DNA of 64,000 bases from Massilia endophytica (lineage in GTDB: Bacteria; Pseudomonadota; Gammaproteobacteria; Burkholderiales; Burkholderiaceae_D), in NCBI RefSeq assembly GCF_021165955.1, contig NZ_CP088952.1, positions 1,302,001 through 1,366,000 of the forward strand, read 5' to 3'. Position 1 is the first letter of the stretch. Every line of letters begins with the position of its first letter. The notes beneath the pieces are model-generated. The model was not told where the DNA came from, did not search any database, and saw only the letters and a program-made list of their open reading frames with translations. Made by a program: the position numbers and the translations under genes. Shown here one piece after another: positions 16,685-26,442 of this stretch.

Positions 16685-17890
16685 ATGGCCACCAACAATG
16701 TCTCCTTCCGTACCGCGCGCACGCAGCAGCTGGCAGAAGCCCTGCAGGATGCGCGGCATTATACGCTCCGCCTGTTCGATTACTTCGCCGATGCGGGCCT
16801 GGACTCGCCCCTGCGCGTCCCTCAGCTGCGCATCGTGAATCCGCCTCTGTGGGAGCTGGGCCATACTGCGTGGTTCGCGGAGTGGTTCGTGCTGCGCGAA
16901 GCGGCGTCCAGCCATCCGGCCGATGCGGTGGGCAATTCGCTGCTGACCAAGGGAGATGACTGGTTCGATTCGAACACGGTGCCGCACCGGAACCGCTGGA
17001 CGCTGGACCTGCCCAGCACCGGCGGCGTGAAGACCTACTGCCATGAAGTGCTGGACCGTGTACTGGACAAACTGTCGCGCGAGGCCAGCGTGGACGAGGC
17101 GCTCTATCCCTATCGCCTCGTGCTGGCCCATGAGGACATGCACGGCGAAGCCTTCCTCTACAGCCTGCAGACTCTGGGCCTGCAGGCGCCCATTCAGCTC
17201 ACGCACGACGAGCAGGATTACAGCACGCCTTCCGAAATCGCCTTCCCCGGCGGAACGCTGCACCTGGGCAGTGCCGCCGACACGGGGGGCTTCATGTTCG
17301 ACAACGAGAAGTTCGCGCATTCCTGCTACGTGCCGCCGTTCCGCATGGATTCCACGCTGGTGACGAATGCGCAGTTTGCGGACTTCATCGCGGACGGCGG
17401 CTACGATAACCGCCAGTTCTGGAGCCTGAGCGGGGCGGACTGGCTGATGCGCCAGGAACGCTCCGCACCGCGCTATTGGGAGCGTGACGGCAACCAGTGG
17501 CACACCATGCGTTTCGGCCAGCTCATGACGCTGGCCGCCCACGAGCCGGTGCGCCATATCACGCTGTACGAGGCCCAGGCCTATTGCGCCTGGGCGGGCA
17601 GGCGGCTGGCGACGGAGGCTGAATGGGAATATGCGGCGCTGTCAGGCCATCCGGCCTTCCGCTGGGGGCAGTTGTGGGAGTGGACGGCGTCGCCGTTCGA
17701 GCCGTATCCGGGCTTTTCGCCGGACCGCTACAGGGAGTATTCGCAGCCCTGGTTCGGAACCCACCAGGTGCTGCGGGGCGCTTCGTTTGCGACGCCGTCG
17801 CGCTTCGGCTCCGCGAAGTTCCGTAACTTCTTCATGCCGGAGCGCGACGACATTTTCTGCGGCTTCAGGACTTGCGCCTGGAACCGCTAG
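16685..17890 (+). CDS. senA: Selenoneine synthase SenA
   Basis: SenA is the EgtB-like non-haem iron enzyme that forms the C-Se bond between hercynine and the selenosugar, leading to selenoneine. The 401-residue protein has a DinB-like N-terminal domain with iron ligands His60 (LGHTAWF) and His149/His153 in HEDMHGE. A formylglycine-enzyme-like C-terminal domain follows, with LATEAEWEYA, LWEWTASPFEPYPGF and VLRGASFATP. It differs from the EgtB at 6972-8216 in the metal motif surroundings and in the C-terminal end (RDDIFCGFRTCAW). Adjacent senB and senC on the opposite strand support SenA over a second EgtB. Hercynine would come from EgtD in the same window. Confidence 0.9.
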   Translation: MATNNVSFRTARTQQLAEALQDARHYTLRLFDYFADAGLDSPLRVPQLRIVNPPLWELGHTAWFAEWFVLREAASSHPADAVGNSLLTKGDDWFDSNTVPHRNRWTLDLPSTGGVKTYCHEVLDRVLDKLSREASVDEALYPYRLVLAHEDMHGEAFLYSLQTLGLQAPIQLTHDEQDYSTPSEIAFPGGTLHLGSAADTGGFMFDNEKFAHSCYVPPFRMDSTLVTNAQFADFIADGGYDNRQFWSLSGADWLMRQERSAPRYWERDGNQWHTMRFGQLMTLAAHEPVRHITLYEAQAYCAWAGRRLATEAEWEYAALSGHPAFRWGQLWEWTASPFEPYPGFSPDRYREYSQPWFGTHQVLRGASFATPSRFGSAKFRNFFMPERDDIFCGFRTCAWNR

Positions 17891-17894
17891 GAGA

Positions 17895-19937
17895 TTACTT
17901 CTTCAGGTGCTGGTCCAGCCAGCCGATCACGGTGTGGTGCCACATGATCGAGTTGGCGGGCTTGAGGACCCAGTGGTTCTCGTCCGGGAACACCAGCAGC
18001 TTGCTCTCGATGCCGCGGCGCTGAAGCGCGGTGAAGGTGCCGAGGGCCTGCGCGGTGGGGATGCGGAAGTCCAGGTCGCCCTGCACGACGAGCATCGGCG
18101 TCTTCCATTTCGAAACGAAGTTCACCGGATTGAATTTCTCGTAGGCTTCGGCCTTGTCGAAGTAGGTGCCGCCGTTTTCCCATTCGGTAAACCACAGCTC
18201 CTCGGTGGAGTAGGCCATGCCGCGCTGGTCGAATACGCCGTCGTGGTTGACCAGGCACTTGAAGCCGTCGTTCCAGTTACCGGCGATCCAGTTCATCATG
18301 AAGCCGCCGTAGGAGGCGCCGAGTGCGCAGCTCCGCTCGCGGTCCAGCCATGGGAACTTCTGCGTGGCTGCGGCGAGGCCCTTCTGCAGGTCTTCCAGTG
18401 GCTTGCCGCCCCAGTCGCCGCTGATGGAATCGGTGAAGGCCTGGCCGTAGCCGGTGGAGCCGTGGAAGTCGATGAAGACGGTGGCATAGCCTGCGCCAGC
18501 GTACACCTGCGGATTCCAGCGGTAGCTCCAGGAATTGCCGAAGCTGCCCTGCGGGCCGCCGTGCACCAGGAAGGCCACCGGATACTTCTTGCCCGGTTCC
18601 GCATTCCAGGGCTTCATTACATGGCCGTATACGGTTTCGCCGTTTGCACCGGCGAAGGAGAACTGCTCGTACTCGCCCATGCGCACGTCCTTCAGGCGCT
18701 CGGCATTGAGCTGGGTGAGCTGCTCCTGCTTGCCGCCGTTCAGGCGGAAGACCTGCGCGCCGGAGCCCAGGCTGGCCTGCGCCATGACGATGGTGTCGCG
18801 CTTCATGTCGAAATCGGCGACATAGCCTTTCTCGGTCAGGGCGTTCACCTTGCCGCTGTTGACGTCGATGGAGAACAGGCGGTGCTGGCCGATGTCGTCG
18901 GCGGTGGCGAGGATGGCCTTGCCGTCAGGGCGCCAGCGCATGTCCGCAATCGAACGGTCCCACTGTTCGGCCACGACGCGTTTCTTGCCGGTGGCCAGGT
19001 CCAGCAGCACCAGGTGGAAGCGGTCGGCCTCGAAGCCGGGGCGCTTCATGGCCAGATAGGCGAGGGTTTTGCCGTCCGGGGAGAACTTCGGCTTGGTGTC
19101 CCAGGCCGGATTTTCCGCCGTCAGGTTGCGCGGCGCGGCGCCGCCTTCGGCGCTCACTTCATACAGGTCGAAGTTGGTAGACCAGGATTCGCTCTTGCCA
19201 GCAGCGCGTACGGAGAACACGATGCTCTTGCCGTCCGGGCTGAAACTGTACTCGCCCGCGTCGCCGAATGGCTTGGACGGCACGTCGCCGTCGATGCTGC
19301 CGCTCAGGCTCACCGGCATGGCGCCCACGCGGCCCTTGCTGTCGATGGGGGCGCTGTACAGCACATTGCGGCGGCCGTCGGCCCAGGTATCCCAGTGGCG
19401 CACGAACAGGCTGTCATACAGCTTGCCGCTGGCCTTGTTCTTCGTTTCGGTGCGCTTTTTGGTGCAGGCGAGATCGGGGCAGTCGCGGAAGACGGAGAAG
19501 GTCATGGCAACACGGTCGCCCTTGGGGGACACGTGGAAGCTTTCGATATCCACCGGCGTGTCGCTCACGCGCACTGCTTCGCCGCCGGACATCGGCAGGC
19601 GCCACAGCTGCGAGGAACCGGAACGGCCGGAGAGGAAGTAGATGGCGTCGCCGCTGGCCGACCATTCGGGATCGGTGGCGGAGGCGTCGTGCTGGGTGAG
19701 CTGTTGCGGAGCGGCCTTCGGATTGCGCAGGTCGATCATCCAGAGCTGGGTATTGCCCCGGTTTTTCTCCATATTGGTGGAGCGCACGGTGTAGACCAGG
19801 CGCGATGCATCGGGCGACAGGGCGACGGAACCTGCGCGGTCCATGCTTGCCAGGTCTTCGATAGTCAGTCCGCGCGGCGCGGCCATGGCGGTGCCGGCAG
19901 CCGCAAGGGCGCCCAGTACCAGCAGTCGTAGAGTCAT
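17895..19937 (-). CDS. Secreted S9-family prolyl oligopeptidase-like peptidase
   Basis: A 680-residue serine peptidase with a signal peptide (MTLRLLVLGALAAAGTAMA). An N-terminal beta-propeller of WD/TolB-like blades (SPDGKTLAYLA, SPDGKSIVFSV) precedes the alpha/beta-hydrolase domain. The catalytic serine is in GASYGGFMMNW, the aspartate in VQGDLDFRIP and the histidine in DENHWVLKP. This matches dipeptidyl/acylaminoacyl peptidases (S9C type) that trim peptides in the periplasm. The start at 19937 has GGAG upstream. It is convergent with senA, four bases apart. Confidence 0.9.
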   Translation of the reverse strand: MTLRLLVLGALAAAGTAMAAPRGLTIEDLASMDRAGSVALSPDASRLVYTVRSTNMEKNRGNTQLWMIDLRNPKAAPQQLTQHDASATDPEWSASGDAIYFLSGRSGSSQLWRLPMSGGEAVRVSDTPVDIESFHVSPKGDRVAMTFSVFRDCPDLACTKKRTETKNKASGKLYDSLFVRHWDTWADGRRNVLYSAPIDSKGRVGAMPVSLSGSIDGDVPSKPFGDAGEYSFSPDGKSIVFSVRAAGKSESWSTNFDLYEVSAEGGAAPRNLTAENPAWDTKPKFSPDGKTLAYLAMKRPGFEADRFHLVLLDLATGKKRVVAEQWDRSIADMRWRPDGKAILATADDIGQHRLFSIDVNSGKVNALTEKGYVADFDMKRDTIVMAQASLGSGAQVFRLNGGKQEQLTQLNAERLKDVRMGEYEQFSFAGANGETVYGHVMKPWNAEPGKKYPVAFLVHGGPQGSFGNSWSYRWNPQVYAGAGYATVFIDFHGSTGYGQAFTDSISGDWGGKPLEDLQKGLAAATQKFPWLDRERSCALGASYGGFMMNWIAGNWNDGFKCLVNHDGVFDQRGMAYSTEELWFTEWENGGTYFDKAEAYEKFNPVNFVSKWKTPMLVVQGDLDFRIPTAQALGTFTALQRRGIESKLLVFPDENHWVLKPANSIMWHHTVIGWLDQHLKK

Positions 19938-20040
19938 TGGGTATCTCCGGTATATGAATTGGCTGGCCGGTTGTGCCGGCCAAGCGCGCATGATACCAAG
20001 CTTGAGACTGCTGCGGGGAATGCTACCGCGGAGTGGGAGG

Positions 20041-20078
20041 CAGAGGGGACGGACCCCGTACGGGGTCTGTCCCCTCTG
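20041..20078. repeat. GGGGACAGACCCC-type palindrome after gdhA
   Basis: A 38-bp near-perfect inverted repeat centred on GTAC, with arms CAGAGGGGACGGACCCC and GGGGTCTGTCCCCTCTG; the single difference still allows a G-U pair in RNA. It lies two bases past the gdhA stop and could act as a transcript 3'-end. The same core occurs at three other sites in the window. Confidence 0.85.
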
Positions 20079-20080
20079 TC

Positions 20081-21364
<1,284 letters not shown>

Positions 21365-21446
21365 TGTGTGACTCCTGATTCGCGGTGTTTGGATGGCGCG
21401 AATCATAGTCCCGAGGCCTGTGCGGCGGCCAATGCCGTGTGCGCAT

Positions 21447-22376
21447 CTAACTATGCAAATTTTGCATAACCAGGAAATCCCAGAGTTTCGCGACCACCGG
21501 CTTGCCCGGCCGCTGCGCGGAAGGCCGCTCCCGGTAGAGGCGGATTTCCATTTCGATGGTCCACTGGTCGTTGCCGTTGTCGGCGCGCGCCAGCAGCTTC
21601 GATTTCACCTCGCGCGTTACGGCCGATTCGGGCAGGAAGGCGATGCCGCGGCCTTCAAGCGCCATCATCTTCAGGCCTTCGGCCATGTCGGTCTCGTAGT
21701 GGGTTTCCAGGTGCAGGGAGGGTTTGGCGTCGTGCAGGATGAGGTCCACCATGCGCGCGAGATAGGCGCTGTGCGTATAGGAGAGGAAGGGCAGGGGCGC
21801 GTTCTTCCGTCCCGGCAGCACGAATTCGGGCTCGCGCGACTTGTCGCAGCGGGCGTAGGCGCGCAATGCCTCATGGCCCATCACCAGCATGTCGTAGCGG
21901 CCCGGATCGAGCTGCACGGGCTGGCGCGGATGGTGGTAGCAGAGCAGCAGGTCGCAGCCGCCTTCCACCAGCTGCAGCACGGCGTCGTGCACATTGAGCG
22001 CCATCAGGCGGCTGTTGATGGGAGCGAACTGCTGTTCGAGGGCCGTGAGCCACTTCGGCACGAAGGTGAGCGAGAGCGTATGCGGCACCGCGAGGTCGAT
22101 GCTGGTCTGGGCGGCGGCGCGCCTGTTGCGCAGCAGTTCGCGCACGCCGTTGATCTGGCCCAGCATCTCCAGGGCCTGTTCGTAGAACACCAGACCCGCC
22201 GGGGTGATGCGGGTGGGGTAGGAGGTGCGGTCCACGAGATCCGTGCCCAGCCAGTTTTCCAGCGACTGGATGCGGCGCGAGAAGGCTGGCTGGGTCACAT
22301 GCCGCAGCTGCGCGGAGCGGCTGAAATTGTTCGTTTCAACGAGGGAGATGAAGTCTTCCAGCCACTTGGTTTCCAT
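21447..22376 (-). CDS. LysR-family regulator, HypT/YjiE-like
   Basis: A 309-residue LysR protein with an N-terminal winged helix (NNFSRSAQLRHVTQPAFSRR, residues about 14-33) and a substrate-binding domain. Features shared with E. coli HypT (YjiE) are the ETKWLEDF start, HTLSLTFVP, LPFLSYTHSAYLARM and EGLKMMALEGRGIAFLP. HypT responds to hypochlorite by methionine oxidation. It is not divergent from its neighbour: gdhA follows on the same strand, so the target is unknown. The closest relationship is inferred from memory of the family, so a general LysR call is safer. Confidence 0.82.
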   Translation of the reverse strand: METKWLEDFISLVETNNFSRSAQLRHVTQPAFSRRIQSLENWLGTDLVDRTSYPTRITPAGLVFYEQALEMLGQINGVRELLRNRRAAAQTSIDLAVPHTLSLTFVPKWLTALEQQFAPINSRLMALNVHDAVLQLVEGGCDLLLCYHHPRQPVQLDPGRYDMLVMGHEALRAYARCDKSREPEFVLPGRKNAPLPFLSYTHSAYLARMVDLILHDAKPSLHLETHYETDMAEGLKMMALEGRGIAFLPESAVTREVKSKLLARADNGNDQWTIEMEIRLYRERPSAQRPGKPVVAKLWDFLVMQNLHS

Positions 22377-22411
22377 ACCGGGTGCGTTCCGCGCAGTCGA
22401 GATACGGCATT

Positions 22412-23665
22412 TTACCCGGCCTGGATGCGCCGCATGGGCGTGAACAGCCAGGCCAGGGCTGCGAACAGCACCAGGACTGCGCCGCTGCCTGCAAACAGGC
22501 CCGCCAGCGTCGTGTGCTGGAGAATCCAGCCCGTGGCAGCGGCCGACAGCGGGGCCAGACCCATGAAGATGAACATGAACAGGCTCATGGCGCGGCCCAG
22601 CATTTGCGGCGGTACGCGGGTCTGGATCCACGTGAACACGGCAATCTGCATGAAGCCGCCCACCAGACCCATGGCCAGCAGCAGGAGCACACCCTGCCAG
22701 GTGGTCTCGATCATCCCCAGCGGAATCAGCACGAGGCCCACGAAGGCGTCGCCCAGCAGGAGCATGGCGCCGAAAGGCAGCGTGAGTTTGCGGCCCATGG
22801 CGGATGCTGCCATGCCGAACAGCGTACCTGCTCCGTGCGCACCAAGCAGGATGCCGAAGGCTGTGGCGCTGTGCAGCGTGTCCTTGGCCAGCACGGGAAG
22901 CGCCACCTGGGTCGCACCGCCGATGAAGAAGGCGACCAGTCCCCAGTACAGGAAACAGGTGCGCAGGGCTGTGTCGCCCCACACCATGGCGATGCCTTCG
23001 CCGACGGCGCGCAGCACGTCCTTCTCCTCCCCGCGCGGCGGGGCAGGCAGGGGGTGTACGTTCGACAGCGTCCATGCGGAGACGATGAAACTGAGGCAGT
23101 CCACGGCGAAGGCCAGGCCGAGGGCGCGCATGTCCTGTACGCTGTCTCCGCCGCCCGCCAGCGCGATCATCAGCGCCGCCAGCAGCGGGCCGGCCAGGAC
23201 GGTGAGCTGGCGCATGCCCATCATCATGCTGTTCGATGCCTGCAGCAGCTCCGGCGGCAGGGCGCGCGGCGCCATGGAGGTGGCGGAGGGAATCGCGAAA
23301 GCCTGCGACAGGCCGATGGCAAAGGCGAACGGATACACCAGCGGCAGCGTGGCCAGGCCGCTGAAGGTGAGCGCGGCCAGAAGGCCGAGCAGCACGGCGC
23401 TGGCGTACTTGCTCAGCATCAGGACGCTCATCGGCGAGTAGCGGTCCACGAGGGCGCCGCCGATCAGGATGAAGATAGCGCGGGGAATGCTCATCAGCGC
23501 GATAACGAGGCCCAGCGAGAGCGGATCGCCCGTCAGTTTCAATACCAGCCAGGGCAGGGCGATGAGGGTGAACTGGTCGCCCAGCATGGAAAGCAGGCCG
23601 CCGCGCATCAGCCAGCGGAAGTTGGGATTGGCGCGCAGGGCCGCCTTGCCGTCCGGCGCGCTCAT
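22412..23665 (-). CDS. MFS transporter
   Basis: A 417-residue major facilitator protein with about 12 hydrophobic segments and the loop LVDRYSPMSVLMLSKY after TM2. The N-terminus (NPNFRWLMRGGLLSMLGDQF) and overall pattern resemble MFS_3/enterobactin-exporter-like or drug exporters. Its ATG overlaps the TGA of the upstream marR gene, so the two are translationally coupled, and the transporter is the probable target of that repressor. Substrate unknown. Confidence 0.85.
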   Translation of the reverse strand: MSAPDGKAALRANPNFRWLMRGGLLSMLGDQFTLIALPWLVLKLTGDPLSLGLVIALMSIPRAIFILIGGALVDRYSPMSVLMLSKYASAVLLGLLAALTFSGLATLPLVYPFAFAIGLSQAFAIPSATSMAPRALPPELLQASNSMMMGMRQLTVLAGPLLAALMIALAGGGDSVQDMRALGLAFAVDCLSFIVSAWTLSNVHPLPAPPRGEEKDVLRAVGEGIAMVWGDTALRTCFLYWGLVAFFIGGATQVALPVLAKDTLHSATAFGILLGAHGAGTLFGMAASAMGRKLTLPFGAMLLLGDAFVGLVLIPLGMIETTWQGVLLLLAMGLVGGFMQIAVFTWIQTRVPPQMLGRAMSLFMFIFMGLAPLSAAATGWILQHTTLAGLFAGSGAVLVLFAALAWLFTPMRRIQAG

Positions 23666-24081
23666 ACCAGGCTCCCCAGAATGGCCGACATGGCTTCCAG
23701 CTGCTCGGGCGGCGCGTTGCGCAGCAGCTCCCTGCATACTTCCTGGGCCACGGGAATGGCGTTGTCCAGCATGTCGTGGCCCGCAGGCGTGAGCACCGCA
23801 TAGCCGACGCGGGCATCGCGCTCGTCCGAGCGGCGCGCCACCACGCCGATCTTCTCCAGCGGCAGCAGGGAGCGGGTGACGCCGGAGGCGGTCAGGCCCT
23901 GGCGGTCGGCCAGGTCCACACGGCGCAGACGGCCGCCGGGGGCGCGCGACAGATGGTGCAGCAGCATGAAGTCGCTGAAACTGAGGCCGAACAGCCCGCC
24001 CAGGGCAGCATCCAGCCGGCGCACCACGGCGGCCTGGGCCCGCGCCAGCCGCAGGCAGAATTCGAGTGCTTGATCTTCCAT
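23662..24081 (-). CDS. MarR-family transcriptional regulator
   Basis: A 139-residue winged-helix regulator. The core LSFSDFMLLHHLSRAPGGRLRR... through LTASGVTRSLLPLEKIGVVARR matches the MarR helix-turn-helix, followed by the wing DERDARVGYAVLTPAG. It is the first gene of a pair with the downstream MFS transporter (ATGA overlap), the usual arrangement for a ligand-released repressor controlling its own efflux pump. The ligand is unknown. Confidence 0.88.
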   Translation of the reverse strand: MEDQALEFCLRLARAQAAVVRRLDAALGGLFGLSFSDFMLLHHLSRAPGGRLRRVDLADRQGLTASGVTRSLLPLEKIGVVARRSDERDARVGYAVLTPAGHDMLDNAIPVAQEVCRELLRNAPPEQLEAMSAILGSLV

Positions 24082-24180
24082 TGATTACTCCGTGATAAAT
24101 GCTTGAGTGCGCAAGTATATGGTAATTTCTTTCCGCGCGCCATAGAAACAAGGATTTTTCTGCCCAGGTATGATTCACCC

Positions 24181-24717
24181 ATGAACCAACGCAGATCTTT
24201 CCTCAAAAGTTCGGTGGCGCTGGCTTCTGCCTTGAGCATGCCAGCCCTGGCGCGGGCCTCCGTGGCGGCTCCGCACGAGCGCAGCCTGCGCTTCTACAAC
24301 ACCCACACCGGCGAAACCTTGCGCACCATGTTCTGGGCCGAAGGGCAGTTCATTCCCGAGGCGCTGCAGGACATCAACCGCCTGCTGCGCGACCACCGCA
24401 GCAACACGGTGGCGCCCATCGATCCAGAGCTGCTGGTGCTGCTCAACAAGGTGAGCGCCCAATTCGGCAGCAATAATGTGATCCACGTGATCTCGGGCTA
24501 CCGTTCGCCGGAAACCAACGCAAAGCTGGCCGAGGCCAGCGGCGGGGTGGCGAAGCACAGCCTGCACCTGGAGGGCAAGGCCATCGATGTGCGCATTCCC
24601 GGCCATGACCTGAACGACCTGCGCAAGGCGGCCCTGGCGCAGCACCGGGGCGGCGTGGGCTATTATCCCGATTCGAAGTTCGTGCACATGGACACAGGCC
24701 GCGTGCGGCACTGGTGA
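24181..24717 (+). CDS. DUF882/YcbK-like M15-type peptidase, Tat-exported
   Basis: A 178-residue protein with a twin-arginine-type signal (MNQRRSFLKSSVALASALS, cleavage near ARA). The mature domain has the metallopeptidase M15 features of the DUF882/YcbK group: SGYRSPETN, the zinc motif HSLHLEGKAIDVRIPG and the second histidine KFVHMDTG. Such proteins are thought to cleave peptidoglycan cross-bridges or modify the cell wall. It ends directly against the stop of the convergent M23 peptidase gene. Confidence 0.85.
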   Translation: MNQRRSFLKSSVALASALSMPALARASVAAPHERSLRFYNTHTGETLRTMFWAEGQFIPEALQDINRLLRDHRSNTVAPIDPELLVLLNKVSAQFGSNNVIHVISGYRSPETNAKLAEASGGVAKHSLHLEGKAIDVRIPGHDLNDLRKAALAQHRGGVGYYPDSKFVHMDTGRVRHW

Positions 24718-25395
24718 CTACTGTGCGGTGAGCAGGGGATAGGGATTCACGGGGGCGCCTTCCCACCAGTTCTTCTTCGCGTCCAGTTCGAAGACGGCGA
24801 AGTGCAGGTGCGGCGTAGCCGGATCGGCATTGCCTGTGGTGCCCACGTAGCCGATCATCTCGCCGCGCCTGATGGGCTGCCCTTCCTTCAGGTTGGGCGC
24901 GTAGCGGTCCAGATGGGCATAGTAGTAGGAATATTTTTCCGCCACGTCGAACTGGTAGACGGTGAGCCCGCCCGGCTTGCTGTTGAAGAGTTTGACGATC
25001 TTCCCATCCGCCACCGCGAACACTGGCGTTCCCTTCGGCGCCAGGATATCCAGCGCCTCATGCTTGCGCTCCGTGCCGCGCGACTGGTTATACGTGTCCG
25101 TCAGCTCCTTCGCGCTCACTCCTGCCACGGGCATCAGCAGCGGCTGGGTGGCGACCTTGACCTCGGCGGGAACGCTGGTGGCCTCCGGCGATACGGGGGC
25201 GGGCGGCTGCACTTCAGGCAGCGCGCTGGCGGGCAGCGGCACCTGCTGCGCGGGCGGCGGCGAGGCCGCGACCGGCGCGGCCGCCGGCGTGGTGGCGGCC
25301 GGCAGGCGATCCACCGGCACGCTGCGTCCGAGATATAGAACCGCCGCCACGACGCCGATCACGACGCCGAGCATTAAAGTCATCAGCCATTTCAT
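24718..25395 (-). CDS. M23 (LytM-type) peptidase, membrane-anchored
   Basis: A 225-residue protein with an N-terminal membrane anchor (LMTLMLGVVIGVVAAVLYLG), a Pro/Ala-rich linker to about residue 85, and a C-terminal LytM domain. Zinc motifs are visible as KHEALDI and HLHFAVFE, with the family block APKGTPVFAVADGKI between. It may be an active endopeptidase or a regulator of cell-wall hydrolases. GGGAGGA precedes the start at 25395. It lies 22 bases after the L,D-transpeptidase gene, suggesting a cell-wall operon. Confidence 0.85.
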   Translation of the reverse strand: MKWLMTLMLGVVIGVVAAVLYLGRSVPVDRLPAATTPAAAPVAASPPPAQQVPLPASALPEVQPPAPVSPEATSVPAEVKVATQPLLMPVAGVSAKELTDTYNQSRGTERKHEALDILAPKGTPVFAVADGKIVKLFNSKPGGLTVYQFDVAEKYSYYYAHLDRYAPNLKEGQPIRRGEMIGYVGTTGNADPATPHLHFAVFELDAKKNWWEGAPVNPYPLLTAQ

Positions 25396-25417
25396 GGCAA
25401 TCCTCCCGATTGAAGGT

Positions 25418-26317
25418 CTACTCCTGCAGTATGGCGGGGAAACCGGGTTTGACCTGGTCCGCCACCAGCGCCGCATCCCAGTTCGTCAGCCGGATGCAAC
25501 CATGCGATTGCGTCTTGCCGATCGACCCCGGCTCCGGCGTGCCGTGAATGCCGTAGTGGTCCTTGGACAGGTCGATCCAGACCACGCCGACGGGATTGTT
25601 CGGCCCCGGCGGGATCCTGGCCTTGCCCTCGCCGGGCTGCGCGTCCCAGAACAGCTTGGGGTTGTAATTGAAATCCGGATTGCGGCCAACGCCGTTGATC
25701 TTCCATTCGCCCACGGGCAGGGGATCGTGCTCGCTGCCCGTGCTGGCCGGGAACTGGGCGATGGTCTTGCCGCCTGCATCGAGCAGCATGAGCACGTGGT
25801 CGGAGCGGTCCACCACCAGCTTCGCGGCGGGCAGCAGCGGAGCGGAGGCGGCCACATTGGGCACCATGAGCTGCTCGCCCGCGCGCGAAAAGTCCTTGCC
25901 GGGATTGAGCTTCTTCAGCAGCGCGGGGCTGGCGTGGAAGCGTTCGCCGAGGGCTTCTTCGACGCTGGAGTAGGTGAGGGCGCTCAGTTTGGCCTTGTCC
26001 GCCATGGACTCGGGAATGGGCTGGTAGGGGCCTGCCACGTCGGCGTCCGTCACCGTGTAGCTGCTCAGGAGGGGCTGGCCGTCGTCCAGCGCATCGAGCG
26101 TGGCCTGGTCCACCTTGCCGGTCGCGGGCAGGCCGCGGGCGCGCTGGAAGCCGAGCAGCGCCTGTTTCATGTTGCCGCCGTACCTGCCGTCGATCTGGCC
26201 GGGCGAGAAATGGGCGCGGTCCAGCAGGACCTGGGCCTTGAGGTCGGGCGGCAGGCCGCCATTCTGCGCCTGGGCGAAGGCGCTCGCGAAGAGGAGTGTC
26301 AGGAAGGCTTTTTTCAT
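25418..26317 (-). CDS. L,D-transpeptidase (YkuD) with peptidoglycan-binding domain
   Basis: A 299-residue exported enzyme with signal peptide MKKAFLTLLFASAFAQAQ. A peptidoglycan-binding domain follows (LDRAHFSPGQIDGRYGGN, about 30-85). The C-terminal YkuD domain carries the active site HGTPEPGSIGKTQSHGCIRL, with the catalytic cysteine in SHGCIR. It makes 3-3 cross-links or anchors lipoproteins to peptidoglycan. The start at 26317 is set by the signal peptide; a longer frame to 26365 lacks one. Confidence 0.9.
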   Translation of the reverse strand: MKKAFLTLLFASAFAQAQNGGLPPDLKAQVLLDRAHFSPGQIDGRYGGNMKQALLGFQRARGLPATGKVDQATLDALDDGQPLLSSYTVTDADVAGPYQPIPESMADKAKLSALTYSSVEEALGERFHASPALLKKLNPGKDFSRAGEQLMVPNVAASAPLLPAAKLVVDRSDHVLMLLDAGGKTIAQFPASTGSEHDPLPVGEWKINGVGRNPDFNYNPKLFWDAQPGEGKARIPPGPNNPVGVVWIDLSKDHYGIHGTPEPGSIGKTQSHGCIRLTNWDAALVADQVKPGFPAILQE

Positions 26318-26380
26318 GGCACCAGTGTGCCGCCGCAGGGCAGGGTGTTCTGTACGGTAGCGCACTTCGTGCGGGCCATG

Positions 26381-26410
26381 AAAAAAGGCCGCCGGGGTAA
26401 GCCGGCGGCC
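26381..26410 (-). terminator. Intrinsic terminator of rhlE
   Basis: On the bottom strand, downstream of the rhlE stop, GGCCGCCGG pairs with CCGGCGGCC and is followed by six T residues (26386 to 26381). This is a strong Rho-independent terminator. Confidence 0.85.
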
Positions 26411-26442
26411 TTTCAGGACGTTTCAGTCAGATGAAGCAGCGA

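Noticed and set aside
16685..17890. SenA as a second EgtB or an OvoA enzyme
   Set aside because: Adjacent senB and senC plus differing motifs favour SenA; OvoA would have an extra C-terminal methyltransferase domain, absent here.
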